From Myxacorys chilensis ATA2-1-KO14 (GTDB taxonomy: Bacteria; Cyanobacteriota; Cyanobacteriia; Leptolyngbyales; Leptolyngbyaceae), in contig JAHHHP010000002.1 in NCBI GenBank assembly GCA_019359275.1, positions 62,001 to 126,000 on the forward strand: a stretch of DNA of 64,000 bases, written 5' to 3'. Under the pieces are notes generated by a model, which saw nothing but the letters and a program-made list of their open reading frames with translations, was not told where the DNA came from and searched no databases. Below, piece by piece: positions 54,501-63,237 of this stretch. The translations under genes were made by a program, and so were the position numbers. The first letter of the stretch is position 1. Each line of letters opens with the position of its first letter.

Positions 54501-55154
54501 GGCCAACAGCCGCGACAACATTCCCGCAACGGGTTCTGAATCAGCAATCTCTACGTCAGACAGAACGTGCAGCCAGTCGGCTAACAGATCGACAAGCGGC
54601 GGCGCATTACGGAGCGATCGCCAAATCACCCGCTCAAACTGCGGCTGCAATTGCTGCGCCAACTTCATCGTCAGCGATGTTTTTCCCATTCCACCCATGC
54701 TCAGTATCGCGACCAATCGACACCGCTCATCGAGAATCCACTGCTGGAGCTGACCTAATTCTGCCTCACGCCCATAGAAAAAACTGATATCAATTTGTTC
54801 TCCCCAATCTTGACGGGAAGAGCGCTGGATGGGTTTAATCGGCTCTTCAACCAGAGCTTGAGCCGGTTCTTGAAGCGCTGCGGCTGCTTGAAAACGCCGT
54901 TCGATCGCGGCTCGAAAGCTCGTTTTGTTAACTTTTTCGTCTAAAACAGAAGACAAAAGTCGCCATAGCTTAGGACCAATGTCATGCTTCAAATAGGTCG
55001 GCGAATAACCGTAGGTATCCGCGATTTTGTCATAGCTTTGCCGTTGCCAAGACCACGATTCGCGCAGCATTGCTTGCTGAAGATCGCTTAAATGCGTCCC
55101 TGCTTTCGCAAACACTAGCTGGTCGGTAAAGGCAAGAGCTTGTTCGAGATCCAT
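51552..55154 (-). CDS. STAND ATPase with N-terminal HTH, NB-ARC and 14 WD40 repeats
   Basis: 1200 residues. The N-terminal ~90 residues (LRESWSWQRQSYDKIADTYG) match the helix-turn-helix seen in vWA-MoxR-associated and related cyanobacterial signalling proteins. The NB-ARC module follows with P-loop GGMGKTS (~154-160) and Walker B LLILDNVETVL. After a helical region (~420-570) come 14 WD40 repeats, by eye, of ~42 residues (SVAFSPDGxxLASGSxDxTIRLW), enough for two seven-bladed propellers. Such proteins act as ligand-triggered oligomerising switches. No effector domain other than the HTH-like head is visible. It is divergent from the cyclase gene. Confidence 0.93.
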   Translation of the reverse strand: MDLEQALAFTDQLVFAKAGTHLSDLQQAMLRESWSWQRQSYDKIADTYGYSPTYLKHDIGPKLWRLLSSVLDEKVNKTSFRAAIERRFQAAAALQEPAQALVEEPIKPIQRSSRQDWGEQIDISFFYGREAELGQLQQWILDERCRLVAILSMGGMGKTSLTMKLAQQLQPQFERVIWRSLRNAPPLVDLLADWLHVLSDVEIADSEPVAGMLSRLLAQLLTQLRSQRCLLILDNVETVLPDPGSTANPHRSGYEGYGELFRQIGETLHQSTLVLTSREKPQDISVLEGAMLPVRCFYLNGLQPRDGQALLQLKGAFRGTDEEWNRLIEGYSGNPLALKIIATTIQNLFDGSISDFLQQDTFVFGTIRSLIEQQFERLSEAEKTVMYWLAIYRESATFSDLRSDIFPPIAPQALMEILQLLEQRSLVERTAARFSLLPLMLEYVSDRLIDHVCQELKSGLASQACLVKRHALLTSQAKDYIRDTQIRLILAPILMRLEADLVGQIDLKTLFTQSLKTLQGKSSLETGYAGGNLLNLLCQLTSRLEDLDCSNLKIWQAYLKNVELHDVDLSDSDLSHSIFTDTLGIIFSVAFSPDGTLLATGDAEGGLRLWDVANGTLLLNCSGHVGWIWAIAFSPDGQTLASCSSDKTIRLWDLHTGRCSSVLEGHTGSVWSVAFCSDGKTLASGGDESTVRLWDISTGDSQLLPGHTGRVLSVAFSRDGQTLASGSDDRSLRIWSMHTKDCQQICEGHRDRIWSIAFLDDTTIASGSADHTINLWNCQTGACLKTLQGHRDRVRSIAFDPAFNRLISASDDRTIRVWDLATGDCLSSLRGHTNAIFSLSLNRDGETLASGSTDQSVKLWNLSTSQCLKTLSGYTNSIFSIAFKADGQQLVSGSTDQAVRLWDTSTGACLNTFQGHRGWVTSVAFHPNGRLLASGSVDRTIRLWDLTTGQCRLLEGHANWVQSVVFSPDGQLLVSGSDDQTVRIWAVDTGVCLQTLQGHTSWVWAVAFSPDGTLLASSSEDQTIRLWSMQTGTCLHTLQGHTGRVQSIAFHQDGQVLASGSGDETVRLWSTTTGQCLNILEKHQNSVWSVAFSPNAETLASGSLDQTIKLWQMETGACLKTLPMLTQTVRTAIAFHPDPNCAAIASGSQSGTITIWDTQTGQCLKILAPTKPYTGTNITRVTGITVAQKSALLGMGAIES

Positions 55155-55427
55155 GATTCAAAAATGCAGAAATAACTAAACTTAGGCCTTCGATCCGAGG
55201 GTCTAGAACGTGAAAGTTCGATCAGTACTAGAGGCACAATTCTTCAAGAAAACGCTTTGCAAAGTCTTTTTATCATACTCATGGTAAAACCTTAAACTTT
55301 CCGATCTAATCCTTCGGTTTTAACAGGAATTCTGTAACAATTAAAACAACTATGTGTCCTCACAGTTTCGTCTGTATTGCGCTCTGCGCTAATCGCTAAT
55401 TTCCCTTCTGGGTTAATTAATTTTGCT

Positions 55428-57260
55428 ATGGATCGGTTAATTGCTCAAGGTTGGAAACGGCTGCGTCAACTTCTCTTAAAGAGAATCATTCTAGTGTTGA
55501 CGCTGATGTTCTGTATTGGGGTTGGGGTTGCGCTATCGAACATGTCGCGTCTCTCATCGAGCCTGATTGAAGCGCAAGCCACTCAAAATGCAGTTTTGTA
55601 CACGCAGTCGTTTAATGAAGCGATTAATCTCTACAGTGATGCGGCGGTTGATCGCGCCAAAGCGATCAAAGGAGTTGACGTCACGCATACGTACTTGACG
55701 AAGCAAGGAGCCATTCCGCTGCCATCAACCTTTGCGATCGAGCTTGGCAAGCGCGTCACCGACAAGAACAATGAGTTAGCCTTTCGGCTGTATAGCGATT
55801 TTCCGTTTCCGTCCCGCAAAGCTCAAGGCGGAGCTAAAGATGCGTTCGAGCGGGATGCGATCGACTTTCTCAAAAAAAATCCGAGGCAGACATTTACCCG
55901 TCTCGAGCGTCACGGCGATCACACCTCGTTGCGATATGCCGAAGCTAGTTTAATGAAGCCGACCTGCGTTGCCTGTCACAATATTCATCCCAACAGCCCT
56001 AAAAAGGATTGGGACGTTGGCGATTTGGGCGGCGTCTGGGAAGTCACCCAATCGTTGGATAGCTTGGTGAGTCAGACCAACCGAAATCTGACGGAGACGT
56101 TTTTCACCTTGGGGGGAATCTCGGTCTTAGGACTGTCAGGCATTACGTTAGTGTTTGGAAAACAGCGTCAAACTACCCGAGAGTTAGAAGGGCGAGTCAG
56201 AGAACGAACGGCAGATTTAGCGCAAGCGAATGTTGATTTAGAAAAAAGAAATGGTTTAATTCGCCAAGTGTTTGGACGCTACTTAAGCGATAACATCGTT
56301 GTCAATTTGCTTGAAACTCCTGAAGGCTTAAAACTGGGTGGAGATCGCCGCAACATCACGATTCTCACCTCTGATCTGCGCGGGTTTACCGCGTTATCTG
56401 AACGGCTCTCCCCGGAACAAGTGATTCAGATTCTCAATCTCTATCTAGAACACATGGCAGATGTGATCAATCATTACGAGGGAACGATTGATGAGTTTAT
56501 GGGCGACGGCATCTTGGTGTTATTTGGCGCACCGATTGCTAAAGAAAATGATGCCCTCAGAGCGATCGCGTGTGCCTGTGCGATGCAGTTAGCGATGGGA
56601 GCGGTGAATGAAAGACTAAAATCCTTTGACGTTCCGCCATTAGAAATGGGAATTGGAATTCACACGGGAGAAGTCGTCGTTGGAAATATTGGATCGGAAA
56701 AACGAACAAAATATGGCATTGTCGGCAGTCCGGTTAATCTAACCTATCGCATCGAATCGTACACGCAAGGAGGCCAAATTCTCGTTTCTCAGCAAACGCT
56801 AACCGAAGCAGGCTCAAACGTTAGAATTAACAAACGATTGAATGTTCAGCCGAAAGGATTTAAGCAAGCGATCGCAGTTTACGATGTAGCTGGAATTGCC
56901 GGATTCTACAATTTATATCTGCCAAAAGAAGAGGAAACATTTGTTCAATTACCCGAAGGCATTCCGCTTCAGTTTGCCTTGGTAGACGGAAAACACGTTG
57001 GAGACAGGCTCTTTTATGGAAAACTCATTCGACTGTCACAAAAAGGAGCCGAATTGCACATTAATCGTTCGGAGCTACAACCATTATTCTCTGAATTAAC
57101 CACTCTTAAACTCAACCTATTAGCCCCAGAGAGGAGTGAAGATTTCTATGCTAAAGTTTCACAAAAGGCAGCAGATACTGACAGTCTTTACATCTGTTTT
57201 ACAGCCATTACGCCAACCCTTCAGAAGTACTTTGAGAGCTTGTTCAGTCAATTTCTATAG
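55428..57260 (+). CDS. Class III nucleotide cyclase with c-heme DUF3365 sensor
   Basis: 610 residues from ATG 55428; a TTG at 55377 would add 17. A transmembrane helix (~20-37), a periplasmic DUF3365 domain with the c-type heme motif CVACH (180-184), a second helix (~225-243), a short coiled linker, then the cyclase domain (~305-480). Metal Asp316 (TSDLRGF) and Asp360 (FMGDG), and the catalytic Asn-Arg pair in VNLTYRIES are present. The base-selecting Lys of adenylate cyclases is Glu356 here, which would favour GTP. The C-terminal ~100 residues have a degenerate PilZ-like pattern (LIRLSQKGAELHI), tentative. No stop until 57260. Confidence 0.88.
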   Translation: MDRLIAQGWKRLRQLLLKRIILVLTLMFCIGVGVALSNMSRLSSSLIEAQATQNAVLYTQSFNEAINLYSDAAVDRAKAIKGVDVTHTYLTKQGAIPLPSTFAIELGKRVTDKNNELAFRLYSDFPFPSRKAQGGAKDAFERDAIDFLKKNPRQTFTRLERHGDHTSLRYAEASLMKPTCVACHNIHPNSPKKDWDVGDLGGVWEVTQSLDSLVSQTNRNLTETFFTLGGISVLGLSGITLVFGKQRQTTRELEGRVRERTADLAQANVDLEKRNGLIRQVFGRYLSDNIVVNLLETPEGLKLGGDRRNITILTSDLRGFTALSERLSPEQVIQILNLYLEHMADVINHYEGTIDEFMGDGILVLFGAPIAKENDALRAIACACAMQLAMGAVNERLKSFDVPPLEMGIGIHTGEVVVGNIGSEKRTKYGIVGSPVNLTYRIESYTQGGQILVSQQTLTEAGSNVRINKRLNVQPKGFKQAIAVYDVAGIAGFYNLYLPKEEETFVQLPEGIPLQFALVDGKHVGDRLFYGKLIRLSQKGAELHINRSELQPLFSELTTLKLNLLAPERSEDFYAKVSQKAADTDSLYICFTAITPTLQKYFESLFSQFL

Positions 57261-57348
57261 ACATTTTTTTATAGACAGATCTTTATTAACGCCTAAATGT
57301 GCCTGACGAGACGTTGCTAGAATAGCAAACTGCAAATTACGGTCTACC

Positions 57349-59154
57349 ATGATTCATTTCAATAGGTTTCGATCGGCTAAAGCGCGCAAAGTCGGATTTG
57401 TAGGGCTTTCGCTAATTACGTGTGTGGCATGTGTTTTGATTTATTCTGTCCGTCGTCCTGCGATCGCAACCTCGCCTTGGATCAAGCGCAGCAATGAATA
57501 CGCGACGTTGATCTCGCAGGCAGAAACAGCAAAAGCATGTCGCGGAGAGTTTGCTGCCAGCGAAGCATTGTTAACGCTCAATCCAAGTTTTGTGGAATGC
57601 CAACAGCAACGCATTCGTCAAGCGGTACAGACACTAAAAGGGAAATTAGCTCAAGAGCAAGATCAGAATCTGCGAGTGGATTTGGCAATTCTAATTGAGG
57701 CAGGACAGCGAGAGCTACGATCGCAGCTTCTTGCTCAGAAATACAATCTCCCCTATGTCAACCTTAGCCAAGTGATTTCAAACAGTTTTAGAGATGCATT
57801 TCGAGAGTCGAGTTCATCTAAAACGAAACAGATGGCGCTAACGCAACTGAAACAGTATGCAGGAGAAGCAGCCGGAACGCCATCGCTGGTTACTCGATCT
57901 GAGCAACGAATTCGCGATCGATTGAACCAATCAGAAACCTATTTTCCAGAGAAATCTCAACTCGTATCTGACTTAAAGAGTGCAGCAACACATCTCGACA
58001 AACTTCAGAAACTTTTTGAACAACAGAAAATATCAGACTATCAAACCACTTATGCCAAACTTAAAACTCAGCTACTAGAGTATGACACCTTTATTCGGCG
58101 CGAAGTCTTACCCAAAGCTAGGACTGATTTTCGTCTCCCTGCCGAAATCTATGCATTCAAGCTTCAAGAAAAAGGCATTGACATTCCAGTTGACGATTTG
58201 ATTCGTCAAGCTCGCTCCAGCTTTAAGCAAGTTCAAGGGCAAATGGACGCGATCGCGCCGCAGGTTGCTCGGCAAAAACAACTCAAGGCAACTGGGTATC
58301 GAGACGTGATTGGAGCGCTAAAGCAGAACCAGCTTTCTGCCGAGGACGCGCTGCGGCATTACCAGCAGCGTGAGAAGGATATCGAAGCGATCATTCGCCG
58401 CGAACACCTCGTCACCTTGCCGAAGCGATCGCTGAACATTCGCCTTGCCACCGCTCAAGAAAATGCGTCCTTCCCGGTTCCGCAATACTTTCCTGGCAAA
58501 TCGAGAAAAAGCGAACAGGGCGGCACGTTCATTCTGCCCGTGCTGCAACCTAAAAAACAGTCGCGTCCTTACGATGATTTCACTCATCCCGCCGTCGCTT
58601 GGACACTCACTGCCCACGAAGGTCGACCCGGACACGATTTACAGTTCACAACAATTCAAGATCGAGGCTTGTCACAAGCGCGGACCGAGTTTGCCTACAA
58701 TACTGCCAACCACGAAGGATGGGCGACGTATGCCGAGGAAATCATACAGCCCTACATGCCAATCGAAGGGCGGTTTATTTCACTTCAGTTTCAGTTGCTC
58801 CGGGCAGCTCGCGCCTTTTTAGAGCCAGAGCTTCAGCTAAATCGAATCACTACCGCAGAGGCCGTTCGAGTCTTGACCGAGGACGCCGGATTTTCACCAT
58901 TTTTTGCCGATCAAGAAATTAAGCGCTACACCGCTCGATTACCGGGTCATGCACCTGGATATTTTTATGGCTACCAGCGCTTTATGCAACTGCGATCGCA
59001 GGTCGAGACGGCGCTCGGATCTCGGTTTAATCCTCAAGAATTTCACGATTTTATTTTGTCTCAAGGGTTTCTGTCTCAACAGATGCTACAGGAGGTAGTC
59101 TCCCAAAAGTTCACTGTCGATCGAAATACTCCTCAAATCAAAAGCAAACCTTAA
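57349..59154 (+). CDS. DUF885 family protein, putative secreted metallo-enzyme
   Basis: 601 residues. An N-terminal hydrophobic helix (VGFVGLSLITCVACVLIYSV) may anchor it or serve as a signal. The remainder is helical and ends with the DUF885 conserved region: TAHEGRPGHDLQFT and NHEGWATYAEE, whose His and Glu residues look like a zinc-peptidase site. Family members are mostly uncharacterised. The stop is 258 bp from the response regulator downstream. Confidence 0.85.
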   Translation: MIHFNRFRSAKARKVGFVGLSLITCVACVLIYSVRRPAIATSPWIKRSNEYATLISQAETAKACRGEFAASEALLTLNPSFVECQQQRIRQAVQTLKGKLAQEQDQNLRVDLAILIEAGQRELRSQLLAQKYNLPYVNLSQVISNSFRDAFRESSSSKTKQMALTQLKQYAGEAAGTPSLVTRSEQRIRDRLNQSETYFPEKSQLVSDLKSAATHLDKLQKLFEQQKISDYQTTYAKLKTQLLEYDTFIRREVLPKARTDFRLPAEIYAFKLQEKGIDIPVDDLIRQARSSFKQVQGQMDAIAPQVARQKQLKATGYRDVIGALKQNQLSAEDALRHYQQREKDIEAIIRREHLVTLPKRSLNIRLATAQENASFPVPQYFPGKSRKSEQGGTFILPVLQPKKQSRPYDDFTHPAVAWTLTAHEGRPGHDLQFTTIQDRGLSQARTEFAYNTANHEGWATYAEEIIQPYMPIEGRFISLQFQLLRAARAFLEPELQLNRITTAEAVRVLTEDAGFSPFFADQEIKRYTARLPGHAPGYFYGYQRFMQLRSQVETALGSRFNPQEFHDFILSQGFLSQQMLQEVVSQKFTVDRNTPQIKSKP

Positions 59155-59411
59155 GAAATGTGTTGTCTCCGCCCTCAGCGAGATGAGAAATCTATCTCTT
59201 CATTGCAGTATCGAGATAAATCCCTACCTCTAGACAGACGTTCTGAGATAATAGAAGTATCCAAAGGTAGATCGACCTTAGATGCCAATCACCGTAAAAT
59301 CTTCTGATGAGTTATAAAGGGGCTTCGGAAAGACTTTAACATCTATACCCGACAACTAGTGGTTTATAAAAAAACGCTCTACTGTTCCATAACAATGTTT
59401 GAGGCTTGGCA

Positions 59412-60125
59412 ATGAGTACAATCCGAGTAATTCTAATTGAAGACCATGACCTTACGCGGGTTGGCATCCGTGCGGCACTACAACAACGGGAAGGCTTTGA
59501 AGTCGTTGGAGACGCCAGAGATGCTAAGTCCGGCTTAAAGCTTCTGAAAACGGCACAGCCTGACATTGCGATCGTGGACGTAGGGCTGCCCGATATGACC
59601 GGAATTGAACTGACCAACGAGTTTAAGCAATTGCAAGCCGAAGGAGAATCGCCGCACACGAAGATCCTGATCATGACGCTTCAAGACAGCGAAGATACTG
59701 TACTTGCTGCGTTTGCGGCTGGAGCCGATTCCTACTGCATGAAGGATGCCAGCATTGACAAGCTCGCTCAAGCGCTCACCGTCACCTCTGAAGGCAACGC
59801 TTGGATCGACCCTGCGATCGCGCGCATCGTGCTGCACCAGACCCAAAAATCTTACGTTTCCTCGGCTCAAACCGTCGAACCCACTACGATCGCTATTAAT
59901 CGAATCACCGACGAAGATTTTATTCCTGCCTATCCTTTGACCGAGCGAGAGCTAGAGGTGCTTAAGCTAATCGTCGATGGATGCAGCAATGCTCAAATCG
60001 CTGAACAACTTTACATCACAGTTGGCACGGTTAAGACTCACGTGAGAAACATTTTGAATAAGCTGTGTGCAGATGATCGTACACAGGTTGCCGTTCGTGC
60101 TCTGCGCACAGGATTGATTCAATAA
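59412..60125 (+). CDS. NarL/FixJ-type response regulator
   Basis: 237 residues from ATG 59412; a TTG at 59406 would add two. Receiver domain with acidic pair Glu10-Asp11, phospho-acceptor Asp56 (AIVDVGLP) and Lys in the SYCMKDAS loop. The LuxR-type helix-turn-helix at the C terminus reads LTERELEVLKLIVDGCSNAQ and TVKTHVRNIL. No cognate kinase is adjacent. A long-stem hairpin follows at 60204-60247. Confidence 0.94.
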   Translation: MSTIRVILIEDHDLTRVGIRAALQQREGFEVVGDARDAKSGLKLLKTAQPDIAIVDVGLPDMTGIELTNEFKQLQAEGESPHTKILIMTLQDSEDTVLAAFAAGADSYCMKDASIDKLAQALTVTSEGNAWIDPAIARIVLHQTQKSYVSSAQTVEPTTIAINRITDEDFIPAYPLTERELEVLKLIVDGCSNAQIAEQLYITVGTVKTHVRNILNKLCADDRTQVAVRALRTGLIQ

Positions 60126-60203
60126 TTTGTCATTCAAGCCATTGGGTCACACACAGGGCGCAAATTGGATCACAAATTATCCGCTCGTCTCCGCACCGCT
60201 AGC

Positions 60204-60247
60204 CAATTCCCACGCCTCCACTACATTACGAGGAGGTGTGGGAATTG
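60204..60247. terminator. Long hairpin after the response regulator gene
   Basis: CAATTCCCACGCCTCC (60204-60219) pairs with GGAGGTGTGGGAATTG (60232-60247), a 16-bp stem with one G-T pair and a 12-nt loop, about 80 bp after the stop. It is followed by TGCTTTCTG, a short U-rich tail. Confidence 0.7.
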
Positions 60248-60362
60248 TGCTTTCTGAGGAGATGTGAGAGAGGAGATTGGGGAGAGACAAGCTACAATGC
60301 TTCAGACAGCCGATGCGGTTCCTTCGGAGTTGCCGCAAATTGCACTAAGATAGCTGAGCATC

Positions 60363-61289
60363 ATGTCTGAGCAGCCTTTCATCACACTCCTCAACCATCC
60401 CGGACAGCTTTGGGAACGGGCGATCGCTCAGACACAATTCGCGATCGCGTCCGGTGCGCTCCACTCGCTTCCAACCGAACGCGGATTCCTTCACGATGAG
60501 GGCATCCAATTTCTGGTGAGGATTCTCGGCAATTTGATCCGCAAAGACGAGGCCACCCAAAAGCAGAACAACGCAGAACGGGTAACAGGCAAAGATTTCA
60601 ATCCGTTCTTACCCTATGAAGCCGATCTGTTTGTGGTTGACGTTTCGTCTACCCACGTCTGTTTGCTCAATAAATTTAACGTGGCTGATCACCACTTACT
60701 AATCATTACTCGCGCTTTCGAGGAGCAAGAATCGCTCTTGACCTTCAACGATTTTGAAGCGCTGTGGGCCTGTTTAGCCGAATTCGATGGACTAGGATTT
60801 TATAACGCTGGCAAAGTCGCTGGGGCTAGTCAGGGTCACAAACATTTGCAACTCGTTCCGTTTCCGCTAGTTCCAGAAAGCCGATTGCCGATCGCACCCC
60901 TGCTCACATCCGCTTCAACGAATCTTCCAAACAATGTTTCGGGGTTGCCCTTTGTTCATGCTTTTATAAACCTTGATCCAAGTTGGGCACAAGACCCATC
61001 TAAAGCGGCGGAACAGACATTGACTTGCTATAACACTCTGCTGCGATCGCTCGGATTAAAAATAGGAGACGGTAGAACACCAACGTTGCAATCTGGGGCG
61101 TATAACCTACTGATAACCCGAGAATGGATGCTGGTTGTGCCGCGATCGCAGGAAAGCACGCACAACATTTCGGTGAACTCACTTGGCTTTGCTGGTGCAT
61201 TGTTAGTACGGAGCGAAGCAGAACTAAAGCTTTTAACAGAAATACGTCCAATGAATCTTTTAAAGCAAGTTGCTTTTCCTTTAGATTGA
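60363..61289 (+). CDS. Ap4A phosphorylase (ATP adenylyltransferase)
   Basis: 308 residues. It splits diadenosine tetraphosphate with phosphate to ADP and ATP. The HIT-like catalytic motif reads GHKHLQLVPFPL in the middle; upstream is LLNKFNVADHHLLIITRAFEEQ, and the C-terminal GAYNLLITREWMLVVPRSQE completes the family pattern of the yeast APA1/APA2-type and cyanobacterial enzymes. A PPK2 gene follows 25 bp later, so the two probably form a nucleotide-balance unit. Confidence 0.93.
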   Translation: MSEQPFITLLNHPGQLWERAIAQTQFAIASGALHSLPTERGFLHDEGIQFLVRILGNLIRKDEATQKQNNAERVTGKDFNPFLPYEADLFVVDVSSTHVCLLNKFNVADHHLLIITRAFEEQESLLTFNDFEALWACLAEFDGLGFYNAGKVAGASQGHKHLQLVPFPLVPESRLPIAPLLTSASTNLPNNVSGLPFVHAFINLDPSWAQDPSKAAEQTLTCYNTLLRSLGLKIGDGRTPTLQSGAYNLLITREWMLVVPRSQESTHNISVNSLGFAGALLVRSEAELKLLTEIRPMNLLKQVAFPLD

Positions 61290-61313
61290 GTAAATTGATG
61301 TCAGGATTAAGCC

Positions 61314-62177
61314 ATGAAGCACGAATCGTTTATCGCGACGCCTAATTCGACAATCAAGCTAAAGAATTTCGATCCAAAATACAGTGGCTCTCTCGATAAG
61401 AAAACTGCAAAACTTGAGCTACAAGCCGGGGTTGAGAGACTGGCCGCCTATCAAAACGTTCTGTACGCCCAAAACTCTTATGCGCTTCTGATTATTTTTC
61501 AAGCTATGGATGCGGCGGGAAAAGACAGCACCATCAAACACGTCATGTCGGGCGTCAATCCTCAAGGCTGTCAGGTGTATAGCTTCAAAAAACCTTCTGA
61601 CGAAGAACTTGATCACGACTACTTGTGGCGATCGGTGCGAGCCTTGCCGGAACGGGGTCGAATTGGAATTTTCAACCGATCGTACTACGAAGAAGTGCTG
61701 GTTGTGCGCGTCCATCCAGAGTTGTTAGCCCTCCAAAAACTACCGCCTGCCCTGAATCACAAGAAGATTTGGGATCAGCGATTTGAGGAGATCAACAACT
61801 TCGAGAAGTATTTGGTGAGTAACGGAATTATTATTCTCAAATTCTTTCTACATGTTTCAAAAGAAGAGCAGAAAAAGCGCTTCCTCGCTCGAATCAATCA
61901 GCCGGAGAAAAATTGGAAGTTTTCTACATCCGACGCCAAAGAACGGGCAGCTTGGGATGAGTACATGACCGCTTACGAGGCGGTCTTTAGCAACACCAGC
62001 ACGCCTTGGTCGCCATGGCATATTATTCCAGCAGATCAGAAGTGGTTTACGCGATTAGCAGTTTCCAACATTATCTGTAGCAAATTGGAATCGCTGAATT
62101 TAGCATATCCGACAATGACTCAGCAGCATCAGCAGGACCTTTTAGAAGCAAAAAAAGTCCTTGAACAGGAACCGTGA
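61314..62177 (+). CDS. Polyphosphate kinase 2 family nucleotide phosphotransferase
   Basis: 287 residues. P-loop-type PPK2 with Walker A QAMDAAGKDSTIKHVMSG, the lid region RGRIGIFNRSYYEEVLVVRVH (Walker B-like), and KFFLHVSKEEQKKRFLARI. These enzymes move phosphate between polyphosphate and AMP, ADP or GDP; the subclass (I, II or III) cannot be set by eye. It follows the Ap4A phosphorylase gene by 25 bp. The next gene to the right is on the opposite strand. Confidence 0.94.
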   Translation: MKHESFIATPNSTIKLKNFDPKYSGSLDKKTAKLELQAGVERLAAYQNVLYAQNSYALLIIFQAMDAAGKDSTIKHVMSGVNPQGCQVYSFKKPSDEELDHDYLWRSVRALPERGRIGIFNRSYYEEVLVVRVHPELLALQKLPPALNHKKIWDQRFEEINNFEKYLVSNGIIILKFFLHVSKEEQKKRFLARINQPEKNWKFSTSDAKERAAWDEYMTAYEAVFSNTSTPWSPWHIIPADQKWFTRLAVSNIICSKLESLNLAYPTMTQQHQQDLLEAKKVLEQEP

Positions 62178-62300
62178 TTAGCTCTGATGCTTTAGCGCTT
62201 GGGGAGGCGTTTTCTCCGGAGGAGCGAGTTGCACGAATCGCATCTTCTAAGATTTGAAAAATTGAGACCTGAGAAATTGCCCTTAACAGAAACCATTGAG

Positions 62301-62951
62301 CTATTTCCGCGCTTTCTGAATTTCTTCGCGAATCGTCAACAAATCAATATAGCTATCTGCGACATGGATGAGATGATCGCTGGCCATCGATCGCAGTGCA
62401 AATACCTCCACCCGCGACCCGACATAACTCACCGCATTCACCGCATACGACAGATCTCCGTCACCACTGATGACCACTTCAGTGTCACAATTTGGAGCCA
62501 TCCGCACCATATCAACCGCGATTTCAACATTCATACTGCTCGCCCGTTTTACACCCGCCGGGTTAAGCACCACATCTTTTGTGACGACCCGATAGCCGTT
62601 GCGTCGCATCCAGGTCAAAAAGGATTGCTGTCTCAAGTTGCTCGGATCAACTCCTGTGTAGAAGAACGCACAGACCAGCTGACGATCCTGACGAAAATAG
62701 CGCAGTAGCTTTGCATAATCAATCTCAATTCCCATCTGAGATGCCGCATAAAACAAGTTAGCGCCATCGATAAACATCACCACTCGACCACGGCTCTCTT
62801 CGAGATGCTCTAACGAATGGTCAGTCTCCAGATTCGGTTTGCCAGACTGCTCAGGAAACGGTGAGGGTAACTGCTGTTGAGGGGAATGTGTCGGTTCAAG
62901 GTGAAGCGTAACCTCCTCCCCGCTTGGGTTTTCTTGAATTAACTGAACCAT
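62301..62951 (-). CDS. LabA-like NYN domain protein
   Basis: 216 residues from ATG 62951; a TTG at 62984 would add eleven. After a Pro/Gln/Glu-rich N-terminal ~55 residues comes the NYN (DUF88, PIN-like RNase) domain: VVMFIDGANLFYAASQMGI with the first acidic residue, VEIAVDMVRMAPNCDTEVVISGDGDLSYAV with the later ones. LabA and its relatives repress KaiC-dependent transcription in Synechococcus; nuclease activity is predicted for the fold. Convergent with ppk2. Confidence 0.9.
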   Translation of the reverse strand: MVQLIQENPSGEEVTLHLEPTHSPQQQLPSPFPEQSGKPNLETDHSLEHLEESRGRVVMFIDGANLFYAASQMGIEIDYAKLLRYFRQDRQLVCAFFYTGVDPSNLRQQSFLTWMRRNGYRVVTKDVVLNPAGVKRASSMNVEIAVDMVRMAPNCDTEVVISGDGDLSYAVNAVSYVGSRVEVFALRSMASDHLIHVADSYIDLLTIREEIQKARK

Positions 62952-63237
62952 GAATAGAATTTTTAAGCTAAAACACTTATGCAATGTGGATGATGTCGGG
63001 ATGACAGCCCCCTACATTGACCTTGAAAGTGTTGGTTTGACTGAAGTTTATTATAAGGATCTGCGGCTTTCTGATGAAGGAGATAGAAGAACGTATGTTC
63101 ATATTGCTCCTATGAGCATCACCCGCAACTCAGAATCTTGCTACTTTTTATTAAAAAGCTCAAGGGGATTGATTACTTTGTAACAAACCTTTGGGCCTAA
63201 GCGTATTCCTACACGAGCAACACGCATCTGCTAACCC

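Noticed and set aside
62950..63183. 77-codon plus-strand frame beside the labA-like gene
   Set aside because: It overlaps the start codon and promoter of the divergent gene, has no ribosome site and no family match.
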